Positions 46,237-57,572 of a stretch of 64,000 nucleotides of DNA are shown here, piece by piece (position 1 is the first letter of the stretch; each line of letters opens with the position of its first letter). The position numbers and the translations under genes are program-made. The notes under the pieces were generated by a model. The model had not been told where the DNA came from. It made no database searches and saw only the letters and a program-made list of their open reading frames with translations. Origin of the DNA: Paraphysomonas bandaiensis (lineage: Eukaryota; Chrysophyceae); NCBI GenBank assembly GCA_965644295.1, contig CBFFRP010000598.1, positions 22,403 to 86,402 on the forward strand. The letters are read 5' to 3'.

Positions 46237-47341
46237 CATACATACATACATACATACATACATACATACATACATACATACATACATACATACATACATA
46301 CATACATACATACATACATACATACATACATACATACATACATACATACATACATACATACATACATACATACATACACACATACATACATACATACATA
46401 CATACATACATACATACATACATACATACATACATACATACATACATACATACATACATACATACATACATACATACATACATACATACATACATACATA
46501 CATACATACATACATACATACATACATACATACATACATACATACATACATACATACATACATACATACATACATACATACATACATACATACATACATA
46601 CATACATACATGCATACATACATACATACATACATACATACATACATACATACATACATACATACATACATACATACATACATGCATGCATACATACATA
46701 CATACATACATACATACATACATACATACATACATACATACATACATACATACATACATACATACATACATACATACATACATACATACATACATACATA
46801 CATACATACATACATACATACATACATACATACATACATACATACATACATACATACATACATACATACATACATACATACATACATACATACATACATA
46901 CATACATACATACATACATACATGCATACATACATACATACATACATACATACATACATACATACATACATACATACATACATACATACATACATACATA
47001 CATACATACATACATACATACATACATACATACATACATACATACATACATACATACATACATACATACATACATACATACATACATACATACATACATA
47101 CATACATACATACATACATACATACATGCATGCATACATACATACATACATACATACATACATACATACATACATACATACATACATACATACATACATA
47201 CATACATACATACATACATACATACATACATACATACATACATACATACATACATACATACATACATACATACATACATACATACATACATACATACATA
47301 CATACATACATACATACATGCATACATACATACATACATAT
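46237..47341. repeat. 1.1-kb (CATA)n microsatellite in a divergent promoter
   Basis: About 276 consecutive CATA units with only a handful of single-base interruptions (CACA near 46378; CATG near 46610, 46683, 46922, 47127 and 47318). It fills almost the whole interval between the phosphatase (-) and PIP kinase (+) start codons. Because the unit contains no stop in any frame, all six frames are open, which explains the long Met-Tyr-Val-Cys and Ile-His-Thr-Tyr frames; these are not genes. Confidence 0.98.
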
Positions 47342-47414
47342 GCATAAGTACATCAGCCATGCTTTCAAGGTGCTGGTTTATCAAGTATGTATGTAACTAA
47401 CACTGCTGATTCAA

Positions 47415-48776
47415 ATGCACGAGCTGTCATTGTTTTTCACCCTCATGTGGCTTGTTGCCATTGCTCATTGTGCTGTTTCTGTGAATCGTTTTCTTCGTGT
47501 GTTGCCTGATGTTCGTCGAGGGGAGGTTCACATGCACAGCAGAGGGAATATATCGCTACCGGTAAACACATCGATGCCATTGGATGCTCTGTCATTGGAT
47601 TGTCAGGTGTTTAAGGAGGGGAGATTTAAGTGCTATAGCCCGCGTTTGTTCTCTGAGATTAGACACAGTTGCGGCATATCTGACGAGGATTTCATTTCTT
47701 GTTTGAATGAGTCAACTCTTCAATGCATGAAGCCTGATTCAAAGAGTGGACAGGCGATGTGGCGATCTAGTAATCCTCCGGTTGTGTTTAAGACTATGGT
47801 ATGCAAAAGTTTCTTTATTTGTTGTCATCACGTGCCGTATAGTCCAAGTCTGAATCCCAGTCGATCCGGCGTATTCTCACTGCCTATCACAAACATGTGA
47901 CAACTGGCCCGACGTGCATAAGTACGATAATCGGATTATATCGTATAGGAAGAGTGTATTTGATGGCCAGTAGTGATGTTTTCCCTGAATGTGTTAGGAG
48001 AGATGGACGAATGTATGATCTTAAAGGATCCACTGTGGGACGACGAGCAGCCCAATGGAGTAAGGTAGTACCGTAATTGGCCGTACATTTGTTGGTGTAT
48101 TTTGTGAACGTATTATAAATGCACATGTACCAGAAGTATAGTCTAATGTTGTTCCCTCAAGGTGCTTAAAGACTGTGACGCTATTGATCATACGAAAAAT
48201 TCCAACTCAAGTCTTATGACTCTCAGTAACTACACTGCGACCGCTGTAATGTCGGTGCTTGAGAGGGATGTAGATTTTCTGCGTTCCCATGATTTGATGG
48301 ATTACAGTGTATTGGTGGGGACGGAAAAACGTGTAGGTGACTGGACATTAAATGAAGTCCCAGAGGAGAGTAAAATTGCCCAAACCACGCATAACTATTC
48401 CACTTATGGTCAGAGCAGAATCCTTCCTCCCTCTTTTATGTACAGAAACAAACGGTAAATACTGACATTTTCATTATTATTGCAAGGGATATGACATATT
48501 GACGAAATTTTCAGAGGGAAGATTGCAGTGCTGGGAGCCGTTACCAACAACTCCCATTCAATATACCACATTGGTATAGTAGACTACCTCCAAAGGTGTA
48601 TGCAGTTTTGAAGAATATACTACTGTAGCTTACATATCTGTAGGTACACTCTGCGAAAGAGATTGGAGACTATAGCTAAGGGAATGCGATACAATTCTAG
48701 GAAGATATCTGCAGTACCACCAGACTACTACGCAAGAAGACTTTTAAAATTCATAAGAGTATTAATAGGCTTATAA
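47415..48776 (+). CDS. Phosphatidylinositol phosphate kinase with signal-like N-terminus
   Basis: Exons 47415-47798, 47843-48064, 48162-48454, 48515-48595 and 48644-48776 join in phase to 370 aa. Kinase core in order: YSPRLFSEIRHSCGISDEDF, a G-loop-like KSGQAMW, catalytic Lys in VVFKTM, SIRRILTAYHKHV, YLMASSDVFPE, YDLKGSTVGR (family signature), DYSVLVGTEK, IYHIGIVDYLQRYTLRKRLE (IVD in place of the usual IID) and ISAVPPDYYARRLLKFI. The first residues (MHELSLFFTLMWLVAIAHCA) form a hydrophobic leader, unusual for a cytosolic lipid kinase. It would make PIP2 at membranes; type I, II or III is not decided. The gene is small for the family. A tandem array begins 50 bp after its stop. Confidence 0.88.
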
Positions 48777-48825
48777 ACCCTCATACCTGACAAACAAACT
48801 TTAAGACCAAAAAACTACAATACAA

Positions 48826-51800
48826 GATATCTTATGTATGTGGCAGAGGTAATGTTATCTTGTTGAGCATGAGAAGTGTACGCATATATTAGTAGCAGTT
48901 TCACGACAGTGAGGAATAACCCTGTGCTTAACAACCACGTACTGATATCATGATGCTTTTAATTTTAACTGCAATCTGAGTCGATGTTATGCTACAGTGT
49001 TGTATATATTGTAGTCCATTATTTGGATGATATGGAGTTTAACAATTGTAAGCAGGATATGTATATTTGTCACGGCCCTTGTGGATTGATAGGTCATAGA
49101 GATCTTGTGTATGTGGCAGAGGTAATGTTATCTTGTTGAGTATGAGAAGTGTATTCATATATTAGTAGCAGTTTCACGACAGTGAGGAATAACCCTGTGC
49201 TTAACAACCACGTACTGATATCATGATGCTTTTAATTTTAACTGCAATCTGAGTCGATGTTATGCTACAGTGTTGTATATATTGTAGTCCATTATTTGGA
49301 TGATATGGAGTTTAACAATTGTAAGCAGGATATGTATATTTGTCACGGCCCTTGTGGATTGATAGGTCATAGAGATCTTGTGTATGTGGCAGAGGTAATG
49401 TTATCTTGTTGAGTATGAGAAGTGTATTCATATATTAGTAGCAGTTTCACGACAGTGAGGAATAACCCTGTGCTTAACAACCACGTACTGATATCATGAT
49501 GCTTTTAATTTTAACTGCAATCTGAGTCGATGTTATGCTACAGTGTTGTATATATTGTAGTCCATTATTTGGATGATATGGAGTTTAACAATTGTAAGCA
49601 GGATATGTATATTTGTCACGGCCCTTGTGGATTGATAGGTCATAGAGATCTTGTGTATGTGGCAGAGGTAATGTTATCTTGTTGAGTATGAGAAGTGTAC
49701 GCATATATTAGTAGCAGTTTCACGACAGTGAGGAATAACCCTGTGCTTAACAACCACGTACTGATATCATGATGCTTTTAATTTTAACTGCAATCTGAGT
49801 CGATGTTATGCTACAGTGTTGTATATATTGTAGTCCATTATTTGGATGATATGGAGTTTAACAATTGTAAGCAGGATATGTATATTTGTCACGGCCCTTG
49901 TGGATTGATAGGTCATAGAGATCTTGTGTATGTGGCAGAGGTAATGTTATCTTGTTGAGTATGAGAAGTGTATTCATATATTAGTAGCAGTTTCACGACA
50001 GTGAGGAATAACCCTGTGCTTAACAACCACGTACTGATATCATGATGCTTTTAATTTTAACTGCAATCTGAGTCGATGTTATGCTACAGTGTTGTATATA
50101 TTGTAGTCCATTATTTGGATGATATGGAGTTTAACAATTGTAAGCAGGATATGTATATTTGTCACGGCCCTTGTGGATTGATAGGTCATAGAGATCTTGT
50201 GTATGTGGCAGAGGTAATGTTATCTTGTTGAGTATGAGAAGTGTATTCATATATTAGTAGCAGTTTCACGACAGTGAGGAATAACCCTGTGCTTAACAAC
50301 CACGTACTGATATCATGATGCTTTTAATTTTAACTGCAATCTGAGTCGATGTTATGCTACAGTGTTGTATATATTGTAGTCCATTATTTGGATGATATGG
50401 AGTTTAACAATTGTAAGCAGGATATGTATATTTGTCACGGCCCTTGTGGATTGATAGGTCATAGAGATCTTGTGTATGTGGCAGAGGTAATGTTATCTTG
50501 TTGAGTATGAGAAGTGTACGCATATATTAGTAGCAGTTTCACGACAGTGAGGAATAACCCTGTGCTTAACAACCACGTACTGATATCATGATGCTTTTAA
50601 TTTTAACTGCAATCTGAGTCGATGTTATGCTACAGTGTTGTATATATTGTAGTCCATTATTTGGATGATGTGGAGTTTAACAATTGTAAGCAGGATATGT
50701 ATATTTGTCACGGCCCTTGTGGATTGATAGGTCATAGAGATCTTGTGTATGTGGCAGAGGTAATGTTATCTTGTTGAGTATGAGAAGTGTACGCATATAT
50801 TAGTAGCAGTTTCACGACAGTGAGGAATAACCCTGTGCTTAACAACCACGTACTGATATCATGATGCTTTTAATTTTAACTGCAATCTGAGTCGATGTTA
50901 TGCTACAGTGTTGTATATATTGTAGTCCATTATTTGGATGATATGGAGTTTAACAATTGTAAGCAGGATATGTATATTTGTCACGGCCCTTGTGGATTGA
51001 TAGGTCATAGAGATCTTGTGTATGTGGCAGAGGTAATGTTATCTTGTTGAGTATGAGAAGTGTATTCATATATTAGTAGCAGTTTCACGACAGTGAGGAA
51101 TAACCCTGTGCTTAACAACCACGTACTGATATCATGATGCTTTTAATTTTAACTGCAATCTGAGTCGATGTTATGCTACAGTGTTGTATATATTGTAGTC
51201 CATTATTTGGATGATATGGAGTTTAACAATTGTAAGCAGGATATGTATATTTGTCACGGCCCTTGTGGATTGATAGGTCATAGAGATCTTGTGTATGTGG
51301 CAGAGGTAATGTTATCTTGTTGAGTATGAGAAGTGTACGCATATATTAGTAGCAGTTTCACGACAGTGAGGAATAACCCTGTGCTTAACAACCACGTACT
51401 GATATCATGATGCTTTTAATTTTAACTGCAATCTGAGTCGATGTTATGCTACAGTGTTGTATATATTGTAGTCCATTATTTGGATGATATGGAGTTTAAC
51501 AATTGTAAGCAGGATATGTATATTTGTCACGGCCCTTGTGGATTGATAGGTCATAGAGATCTTGTGTATGTGGCAGAGGTAATGTTATCTTGTTGAGTAT
51601 GAGAAGTGTACGCATATATTAGTAGCAGTTTCACGACAGTGAGGAATAACCCTGTGCTTAACAACCACGTACTGATATCATGATGCTTTTAATTTTAACT
51701 GCAATCTGAGTCGATGTTATGCTACAGTGTTGTATATATTGTAGTCCATTATTTGGATGATATGGAGTTTAACAATTGTAAGCAGGATATGTATATTTGT

Positions 51801-53724
51801 CACGGCCCTTGTGGATTGATAGGTCATAGAGATCTTGTGTATGTGGCAGAGGTAATGTTATCTTGTTGAGTATGAGAAGTGTACGCATATATTAGTAGCA
51901 GTTTCACGACAGTGAGGAATAACCCTGTGCTTAACAACCACGTACTGATATCATGATGCTTTTAATTTTAACTGCAATCTGAGTCGATGTTATGCTACAG
52001 TGTTGTATATATTGTAGTCCATTATTTGGATGATATGGAGTTTAACAATTGTAAGCAGGATATGTATATTTGTCACGGCCCTTGTGGATTGATAGGTCAT
52101 AGAGATCTTGTGTATGTGGCAGAGGTAATGTTATCTTGTTGAGTATGAGAAGTGTATTCATATATTAGTAGCAGTTTCACGACAGTGAGGAATAACCCTG
52201 TGCTTAACAACCACGTACTGATATCATGATGCTTTTAATTTTAACTGCAATCTGAGTCGATGTTATGCTACAGTGTTGTATATATTGTAGTCCATTATTT
52301 GGATGATATGGAGTTTAACAATTGTAAGCAGGATATGTATATTTGTCACGGCCCTTGTGGATTGATAGGTCATAGAGATCTTGTGTATGTGGCAGAGGTA
52401 ATGTTATCTTGTTGAGTATGAGAAGTGTACGCATATATTAGTAGCAGTTTCACGACAGTGAGGAATAACCCTGTGCTTAACAACCACGTACTGATATCAT
52501 GATGCTTTTAATTTTAACTGCAATCTGAGTCGATGTTATGCTACAGTGTTGTATATATTGTAGTCCATTATTTGGATGATATGGAGTTTAACAATTGTAA
52601 GCAGGATATGTATATTTGTCACGGCCCTTGTGGATTGATAGGTCATAGAGATCTTGTGTATGTGGCAGAGGTAATGTTATCTTGTTGAGTATGAGAAGTG
52701 TATTCATATATTAGTAGCAGTTTCACGACAGTGAGGAATAACCCTGTGCTTAACAACCACGTACTGATATCATGATGCTTTTAATTTTAACTGCAATCTG
52801 AGTCGATGTTATGCTACAGTGTTGTATATATTGTAGTCCATTATTTGGATGATATGGAGTTTAACAATTGTAAGCAGGATATGTATATTTGTCACGGCCC
52901 TTGTGGATTGATAGGTCATAGAGATCTTGTGTATGTGGCAGAGGTAATGTTATCTTGTTGAGTATGAGAAGTGTATTCATATATTAGTAGCAGTTTCACG
53001 ACAGTGAGGAATAACCCTGTGCTTAACAACCACGTACTGATATCATGATGCTTTTAATTTTAACTGCAATCTGAGTCGATGTTATGCTACAGTGTTGTAT
53101 ATATTGTAGTCCATTATTTGGATGATATGGAGTTTAACAATTGTAAGCAGGATATGTATATTTGTCACGGCCCTTGTGGATTGATAGGTCATAGAGATCT
53201 TGTGTATGTGGCAGAGGTAATGTTATCTTGTTGAGTATGAGAAGTGTACGCATATATTAGTAGCAGTTTCACGACAGTGAGGAATAACCCTGTGCTTAAC
53301 AACCACGTACTGATATCATGATGCTTTTAATTTTAACTGCAATCTGAGTCGATGTTATGCTACAGTGTTGTATATATTGTAGTCCATTATTTGGATGATA
53401 TGGAGTTTAACAATTGTAAGCAGGATATGTATATTTGTCACGGCCCTTGTGGATTGATAGGTCATAGAGATCTTGTGTATGCGGCAGAGGTAATGTTATC
53501 TTGTTGAGTATGAGAAGTGTACGCATATATTAGTAGCAGTTTCACGACAGTGAGGAATAACCCTGTGCTTAACAACCACGTACTGATATCATGATGCTTT
53601 TAATTTTAACTGCAATCTGAGTCGATGTTATGCTACAGTGTTGTATATATTGTAGTCCATTATTTGGATGATATGGAGTTTAACAATTGTAAGCAGGATA
53701 TGTATATTTGTCACGGCCCTTGTG
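48826..53724. repeat. 273-bp tandem repeat, 18 units
   Basis: Eighteen units (17.9 copies) of exactly 273 bp, almost identical; a marker (ATGTGGCAGAG) sits at 48838 and recurs every 273 bp through 53479 (there ATGCGGCAGAG). A two-base variant (GTACGC versus GTATTC) alternates irregularly along the array: C T T C T T C C T C C C T C T T C C. Each unit has a 51-codon frame from ATG (first at 48984) and an open 141-nt segment preceded by ...CTGCAATCTGAG and followed by GTAATG, leaving a 132-nt intron-like remainder. The last unit reads straight into the hAT remnant at 53725. Confidence 0.95.
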
Positions 53725-54307
53725 GGTTTGGTCTAGTCATGGACAGTTGGACGTCGGACTCCCACCACTACAGTGCAATATTTGCAACCTTTTGCGACCG
53801 AACCAATACTCCGAATTTGTTATTGTTGTCTTGTAATGTGCAAGAGGATATTGATGACAACACTGTTTTCGATGAAGATCTACCTGATGAAGAGAAATTC
53901 TACGGATTCACTGCTGCGGATTGGTTTGATACTGTCGTAGAAGTTCAGACAGTGATTATTGCAACAATACAGAGGATGATGAAGCTGAAGTTGGCTATGC
54001 GGATAAAATTCTTCAATCAGCTCAAAAACTTAAGAAGCGGAAAGTTGAAATATCTAAGTACAGGTGCACGAGTCATGTAGTATGTACTTCCAATACGTGT
54101 GAACGCCTGTTCAGCGCAGCAAAACTGATTATATCAGTGTTGCGCAAACGTATGCATCCTACTGCACTTAATATGCTGTTGTTTCTGAAAGCTAACCGAC
54201 AGTTGTGGCCGGATGCAAGCATATTTCAATCGATATTGAATGAATATGGTGATGATGATGTCACCGATGATGGCTCAGAGGATGAGTATGAGGAAACTTT
54301 TAATTAG
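53625..54307 (+). pseudogene. hAT-family transposase remnant
   Basis: The first frame (to 54080) contains FGLVMDSWTSDSHHYSAIFA and DEEKFYGFTAADWFDTV, the kind of text found in the N-terminal half of hAT transposase catalytic regions. From about 53945 protein-like sequence continues in a different frame to a stop at 54305-54307. That part carries the C-terminal hAT dimerisation block: SNTCERLFSAAKLIISVLRK followed by RMHPTALNMLLFLKANRQLW, then an acidic tail. The zinc-finger N-terminus and most of the central catalytic region are absent, and the frame changes, so I infer an internally deleted dead copy. Its 5' coding edge has been drawn into the 273-bp array. Confidence 0.8.
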
Positions 54308-54421
54308 TTAAGAGTAGTGGGTTTGATTATCAAGTGACCTTAGACCTTATAAAATATGGCAAGTACTAAAACTGAAAACTACGGATGTGTTTACTTACTG
54401 ATTAGTCATACTAATATATTG

Positions 54422-54513
54422 CAATATATTGCAATAGTATTGTAGGGCCGGTTTAAAAAATCCATCAATACTACTGATGGAACGCTACCTAACAATAGTA
54501 TTGCAATATATTG
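54422..54513. repeat. Inverted repeat near the hAT 3' end
   Basis: CAATATATTGCAATAGTATT at 54422 and its near-complement ending ...GTATTGCAATATATTG at 54513 form arms of about 25 bp around a 40-bp loop. The sequence after it, TATCCCTGCCTAGCCCTG ending at 54536, has the CCCTG end typical of hAT termini, so this is probably the subterminal part of the transposon. No partner left terminus was found. Confidence 0.55.
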
Positions 54514-54536
54514 TTCCCTATCCCTGCCTAGCCCTG

Positions 54537-55023
54537 GTTGATTTCTATTCACCAGGACAGTAGCTGTATCCCCTTTACTGCTACTAAAACTTCTCACATT
54601 CACCTACACAACCTTGGGCACCTACCCATCTCGGTAGTCAAATTGGATGACATACATCACTCCGAAACTACCTCAGCCCTCACGAAATGTTCCAGAGCAG
54701 TTTGAAACCCTACAAGTGTAACGCACATCTTCGTCTCACAACCAGCCACTGAGTGATCTAGAAACATCTCCAATATTATGTCGGCATATGCGCATTACGA
54801 TGATCGCGAGTAGCATATGAGGGATATATATACCAAAATATAGCTGCAGCAGAAAGCAGAAACAAGCACTATGTGTCAAGTATGCGCACAGCTCGCGAAC
54901 AGCATCAACAAATTTGATACGAATATCATAACATAATAGGCCTCATATGAGAAAGAAGTATACTCAGCAGAGATTTATCCTCCCACTTCCAGCAACTCCC
55001 AGTGACCAAAACTGACCCGATTG
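54537..55023. other. Intergenic
   Basis: About 490 bp between the hAT terminus and the TGTA microsatellite. No supported feature. Confidence 0.4.
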
Positions 55024-55412
55024 TGTATGTATGTATGTATGTATGTATGTATGTATGTATGTATGTATGTATGTATGTATGTATGTATGTATGTATGTAT
55101 GTATGTATGTATGTATGTATGTATGTATGTATGTATGTATGTATGTATGTATGTATGTATGTATGTATGTATGTATGTATGTATGTATGTATGTATGTAT
55201 GTATGTATGTATGTATGTATGTATGTATGTATGTATGTATGTATGTATGTATGTATGTATGTATGTATGTATGTATGTATGTATGTATGTATGTATGTAT
55301 GTATGTATGTATGTATGTATGTATGTATGTATGTATGTATGTATGTATGTATGTATGTATGTATGTATGTATGTATGTATGTATGTATGTATGTATGTAT
55401 GTATGTATGTAT
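55024..55412. repeat. 389-bp pure (TGTA)n microsatellite
   Basis: About 97 uninterrupted TGTA units, ending 195 bp upstream of the RBR-type ligase start codon. Absence of any interruption suggests recent expansion. Frames across it are artefacts of the stop-free unit. Confidence 0.98.
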
Positions 55413-55607
55413 CTTTCGGAGGAAAAATATGAGAAAGTTGTTTTAGGAGGTGTGGATATGTAGATATTGTTGGTATGCGATTGGTGGAGTGAGGAGTTGA
55501 AGATTTTCAAGGATTTTCAGTCACTATGAACTCTTGTCGGGTATCTGGACCTGTACTGGAGTTGGTGTTCATCGCCTTTAGATTCATACACGGGTGCACA
55601 AGCTGGT

Positions 55608-57572
55608 ATGTCAGAAGAAGTGGAGTGCCGGGGACATGGAGTCTGCGGTGTGTGTCTGGAGACCTCTGCCACTCTATGTCAGCCCCAGCCTCAGTGCGGT
55701 TCCAGGACTATCTGTCGTAGGTGTCTGGTGGACTATGTTGCCTTCACTGTCGATTCAGCATATAGTGGGCTCTGCCCTACTCTCTACTGTCCTCTATGCC
55801 ATGGCAAAGACAGACATGTGTTGTCATTGAAGTGGCTGTCAGGTATAGTTGGGCAAGACTATATTGTCAAGTATGAGAACTTAGCGTCTATACTGCTATC
55901 CCTTCAGTGTTCTGCTTGCCACTCCAGGAAGTCGGTTTCTATTCAGGTTACGGATGCTGTGAGAACTGCAGCGATGTCAAAATTTCAACATGTTCTCGAT
56001 ACATTTGCTGATTTTGTAAGAGATGTTTCCTACTTTGAGACAGGTGCTATTGATGTTGAAATTTTTTACAATATCTTGTGCGAGAACCATTTCCCTGTTA
56101 TTATTTCAAGCTCCAGTGACTCCGTTGCTTGGGAAACAATGAAAACCGTTCTGGAGTGTGTACTCAACCCAGAACGACGAGCTAACCTCCAACTTAGGTA
56201 CTTCCGTTCTCGTCCTAGGGTATGGACTAGTTGTTGTCATCGTCAAATGTGCTTTCGCTGTCGTACTCGCGAATATCACGAAGGCAAGAGCTGTTCTGTT
56301 GCACTCAGTGGAGATATTGTTTCATGCTCTGGATGCGGAGTGAGTATTGTCAAAGGAGATGGTTGCAATTTAATTACATGCGTGTGCGGATTTACGTTTA
56401 ATTTTGCTACTCAACTTAGTAATGTGCGTGCCGCACATCTATTTCACGAGGCCTTTCCTCATGACACTGCAATGATATGCGTGTCCTCACAGTGTGGTTC
56501 TCTTAGTGGTGAATCATTTGATTTAAAGCAGGCTTTAGCATGGGAAAGTATACACAAGGAAGAGTGTACACGGGCTTACATGCTCTGGTGGAAACAACAA
56601 TTCCCCTGTTGCCCAACTCAGTGTGCTGTTGTGATTGACTCTGGAAGGACGCACTATAACGAGCTGGGACTAGATAAAGCTCGTAAGGCATGGATCAAAT
56701 TCCATCCCGTCGAAACAGAGCGTTGTCGAAGTCAGTTGAATTCAGCCCGTTTTTTGATATTTTCGTCATTGTATCTTGAGGAATCAGAGAGACTGTGTGC
56801 GGCCATGCGGTGGACCTCTACTGTCGCTCTGGAGCACGATGGAATGACGCGCGGGCTGAGTAGTGGACAGCTCACAGACATATATTCCACAGCTAAAATG
56901 TTTCTTGAGGCAACGCCAAATTGGAAAATATTTAAGACTGAGTCATCTGCCAAGCAATTCTTGATTTTATTTGGTTTAAGGCGCGTGGTTTTCCATGCCT
57001 GTTCACCTGGAAAGGACATTTCCACTTATTGCAGTAACCATGAGAACGTTTTCACTGGATTTTTGGCGTCCATTACATTAAATGTTGGAAGCTTGGTTAA
57101 GCGCACTGACAATAGTTTGTTGTCTTCTAATGGTAGAGTGCTAGTTTCACATGGAGACGGGACATATGATGTACAATGGGGAATAGACGGCCCCGTTCAG
57201 CGGGTGCATCGGGCAGGTTTACGTTTTGTATCGCGTGGATTAATTCTAAAGCCATGCTTGGATATGAGTGACCAGCAATACCAGACATTTGAGGCCTATA
57301 TAACGCTTCTTCGCATCTTATGTTCGGAAGAGGGTAATGACATTCGTTCTCGCGAGGGACTGGTGGAATTTTATGAACATCATTGTGGTGGTGTCAATGA
57401 AGCTGCAATTGAAGTCGCCAAGTTGCAGCCTATGGTGGCATTACTTTTGGATCAAAATTGTCGTTCTAAGCTTCAGGAAGGAGAGATTCTTTGCTATGAA
57501 TGCCGCTGGACTGATGTATACTACGCTTGTGCATGGATGGGGGGCAATTTGGAAGCTTTGCAGCGTGCGTGA
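55608..57572 (+). CDS. RBR-type (RING-IBR-RING) E3 ubiquitin ligase-like protein
   Basis: Single exon, 654 aa. RING1-like cysteines at residues 12-65: CGVCLE, CGSRTICRRC, YCPLC. A long helical linker follows, then an IBR-like pair with CCHRQMCFRCRTREYHEGKSC near 210-230. Next is a RING2-like VSCSGCGVSIVKGDGCNLIT then CVCGFTF near 238-263, where the Cys of GDGCN occupies the catalytic position of RBR ligases. The motif WESIHKEEC-(x)3-AYMLWW follows. The C-terminal half contains VLVSHGDGTYDVQWGIDGPV, a small beta-rich module, and a last Cys-containing segment. RBR ligases pass ubiquitin through a thioester on RING2. The wide spacing and sparse IBR cysteines are atypical. Confidence 0.75.
   Translation: MSEEVECRGHGVCGVCLETSATLCQPQPQCGSRTICRRCLVDYVAFTVDSAYSGLCPTLYCPLCHGKDRHVLSLKWLSGIVGQDYIVKYENLASILLSLQCSACHSRKSVSIQVTDAVRTAAMSKFQHVLDTFADFVRDVSYFETGAIDVEIFYNILCENHFPVIISSSSDSVAWETMKTVLECVLNPERRANLQLRYFRSRPRVWTSCCHRQMCFRCRTREYHEGKSCSVALSGDIVSCSGCGVSIVKGDGCNLITCVCGFTFNFATQLSNVRAAHLFHEAFPHDTAMICVSSQCGSLSGESFDLKQALAWESIHKEECTRAYMLWWKQQFPCCPTQCAVVIDSGRTHYNELGLDKARKAWIKFHPVETERCRSQLNSARFLIFSSLYLEESERLCAAMRWTSTVALEHDGMTRGLSSGQLTDIYSTAKMFLEATPNWKIFKTESSAKQFLILFGLRRVVFHACSPGKDISTYCSNHENVFTGFLASITLNVGSLVKRTDNSLLSSNGRVLVSHGDGTYDVQWGIDGPVQRVHRAGLRFVSRGLILKPCLDMSDQQYQTFEAYITLLRILCSEEGNDIRSREGLVEFYEHHCGGVNEAAIEVAKLQPMVALLLDQNCRSKLQEGEILCYECRWTDVYYACAWMGGNLEALQRA

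Noticed and set aside
46124-47400. Long frames of Met-Tyr-Val-Cys or Ile-His-Thr-Tyr repeats on both strands (also at 54926-55510 and 59395-60725)
   Set aside because: The CATA/TATG unit has no stop codon in any frame, so every frame is open by composition alone.
48826-53724. CRISPR-like array
   Set aside because: The units are contiguous 273-bp direct repeats without unique spacers, in eukaryotic DNA.
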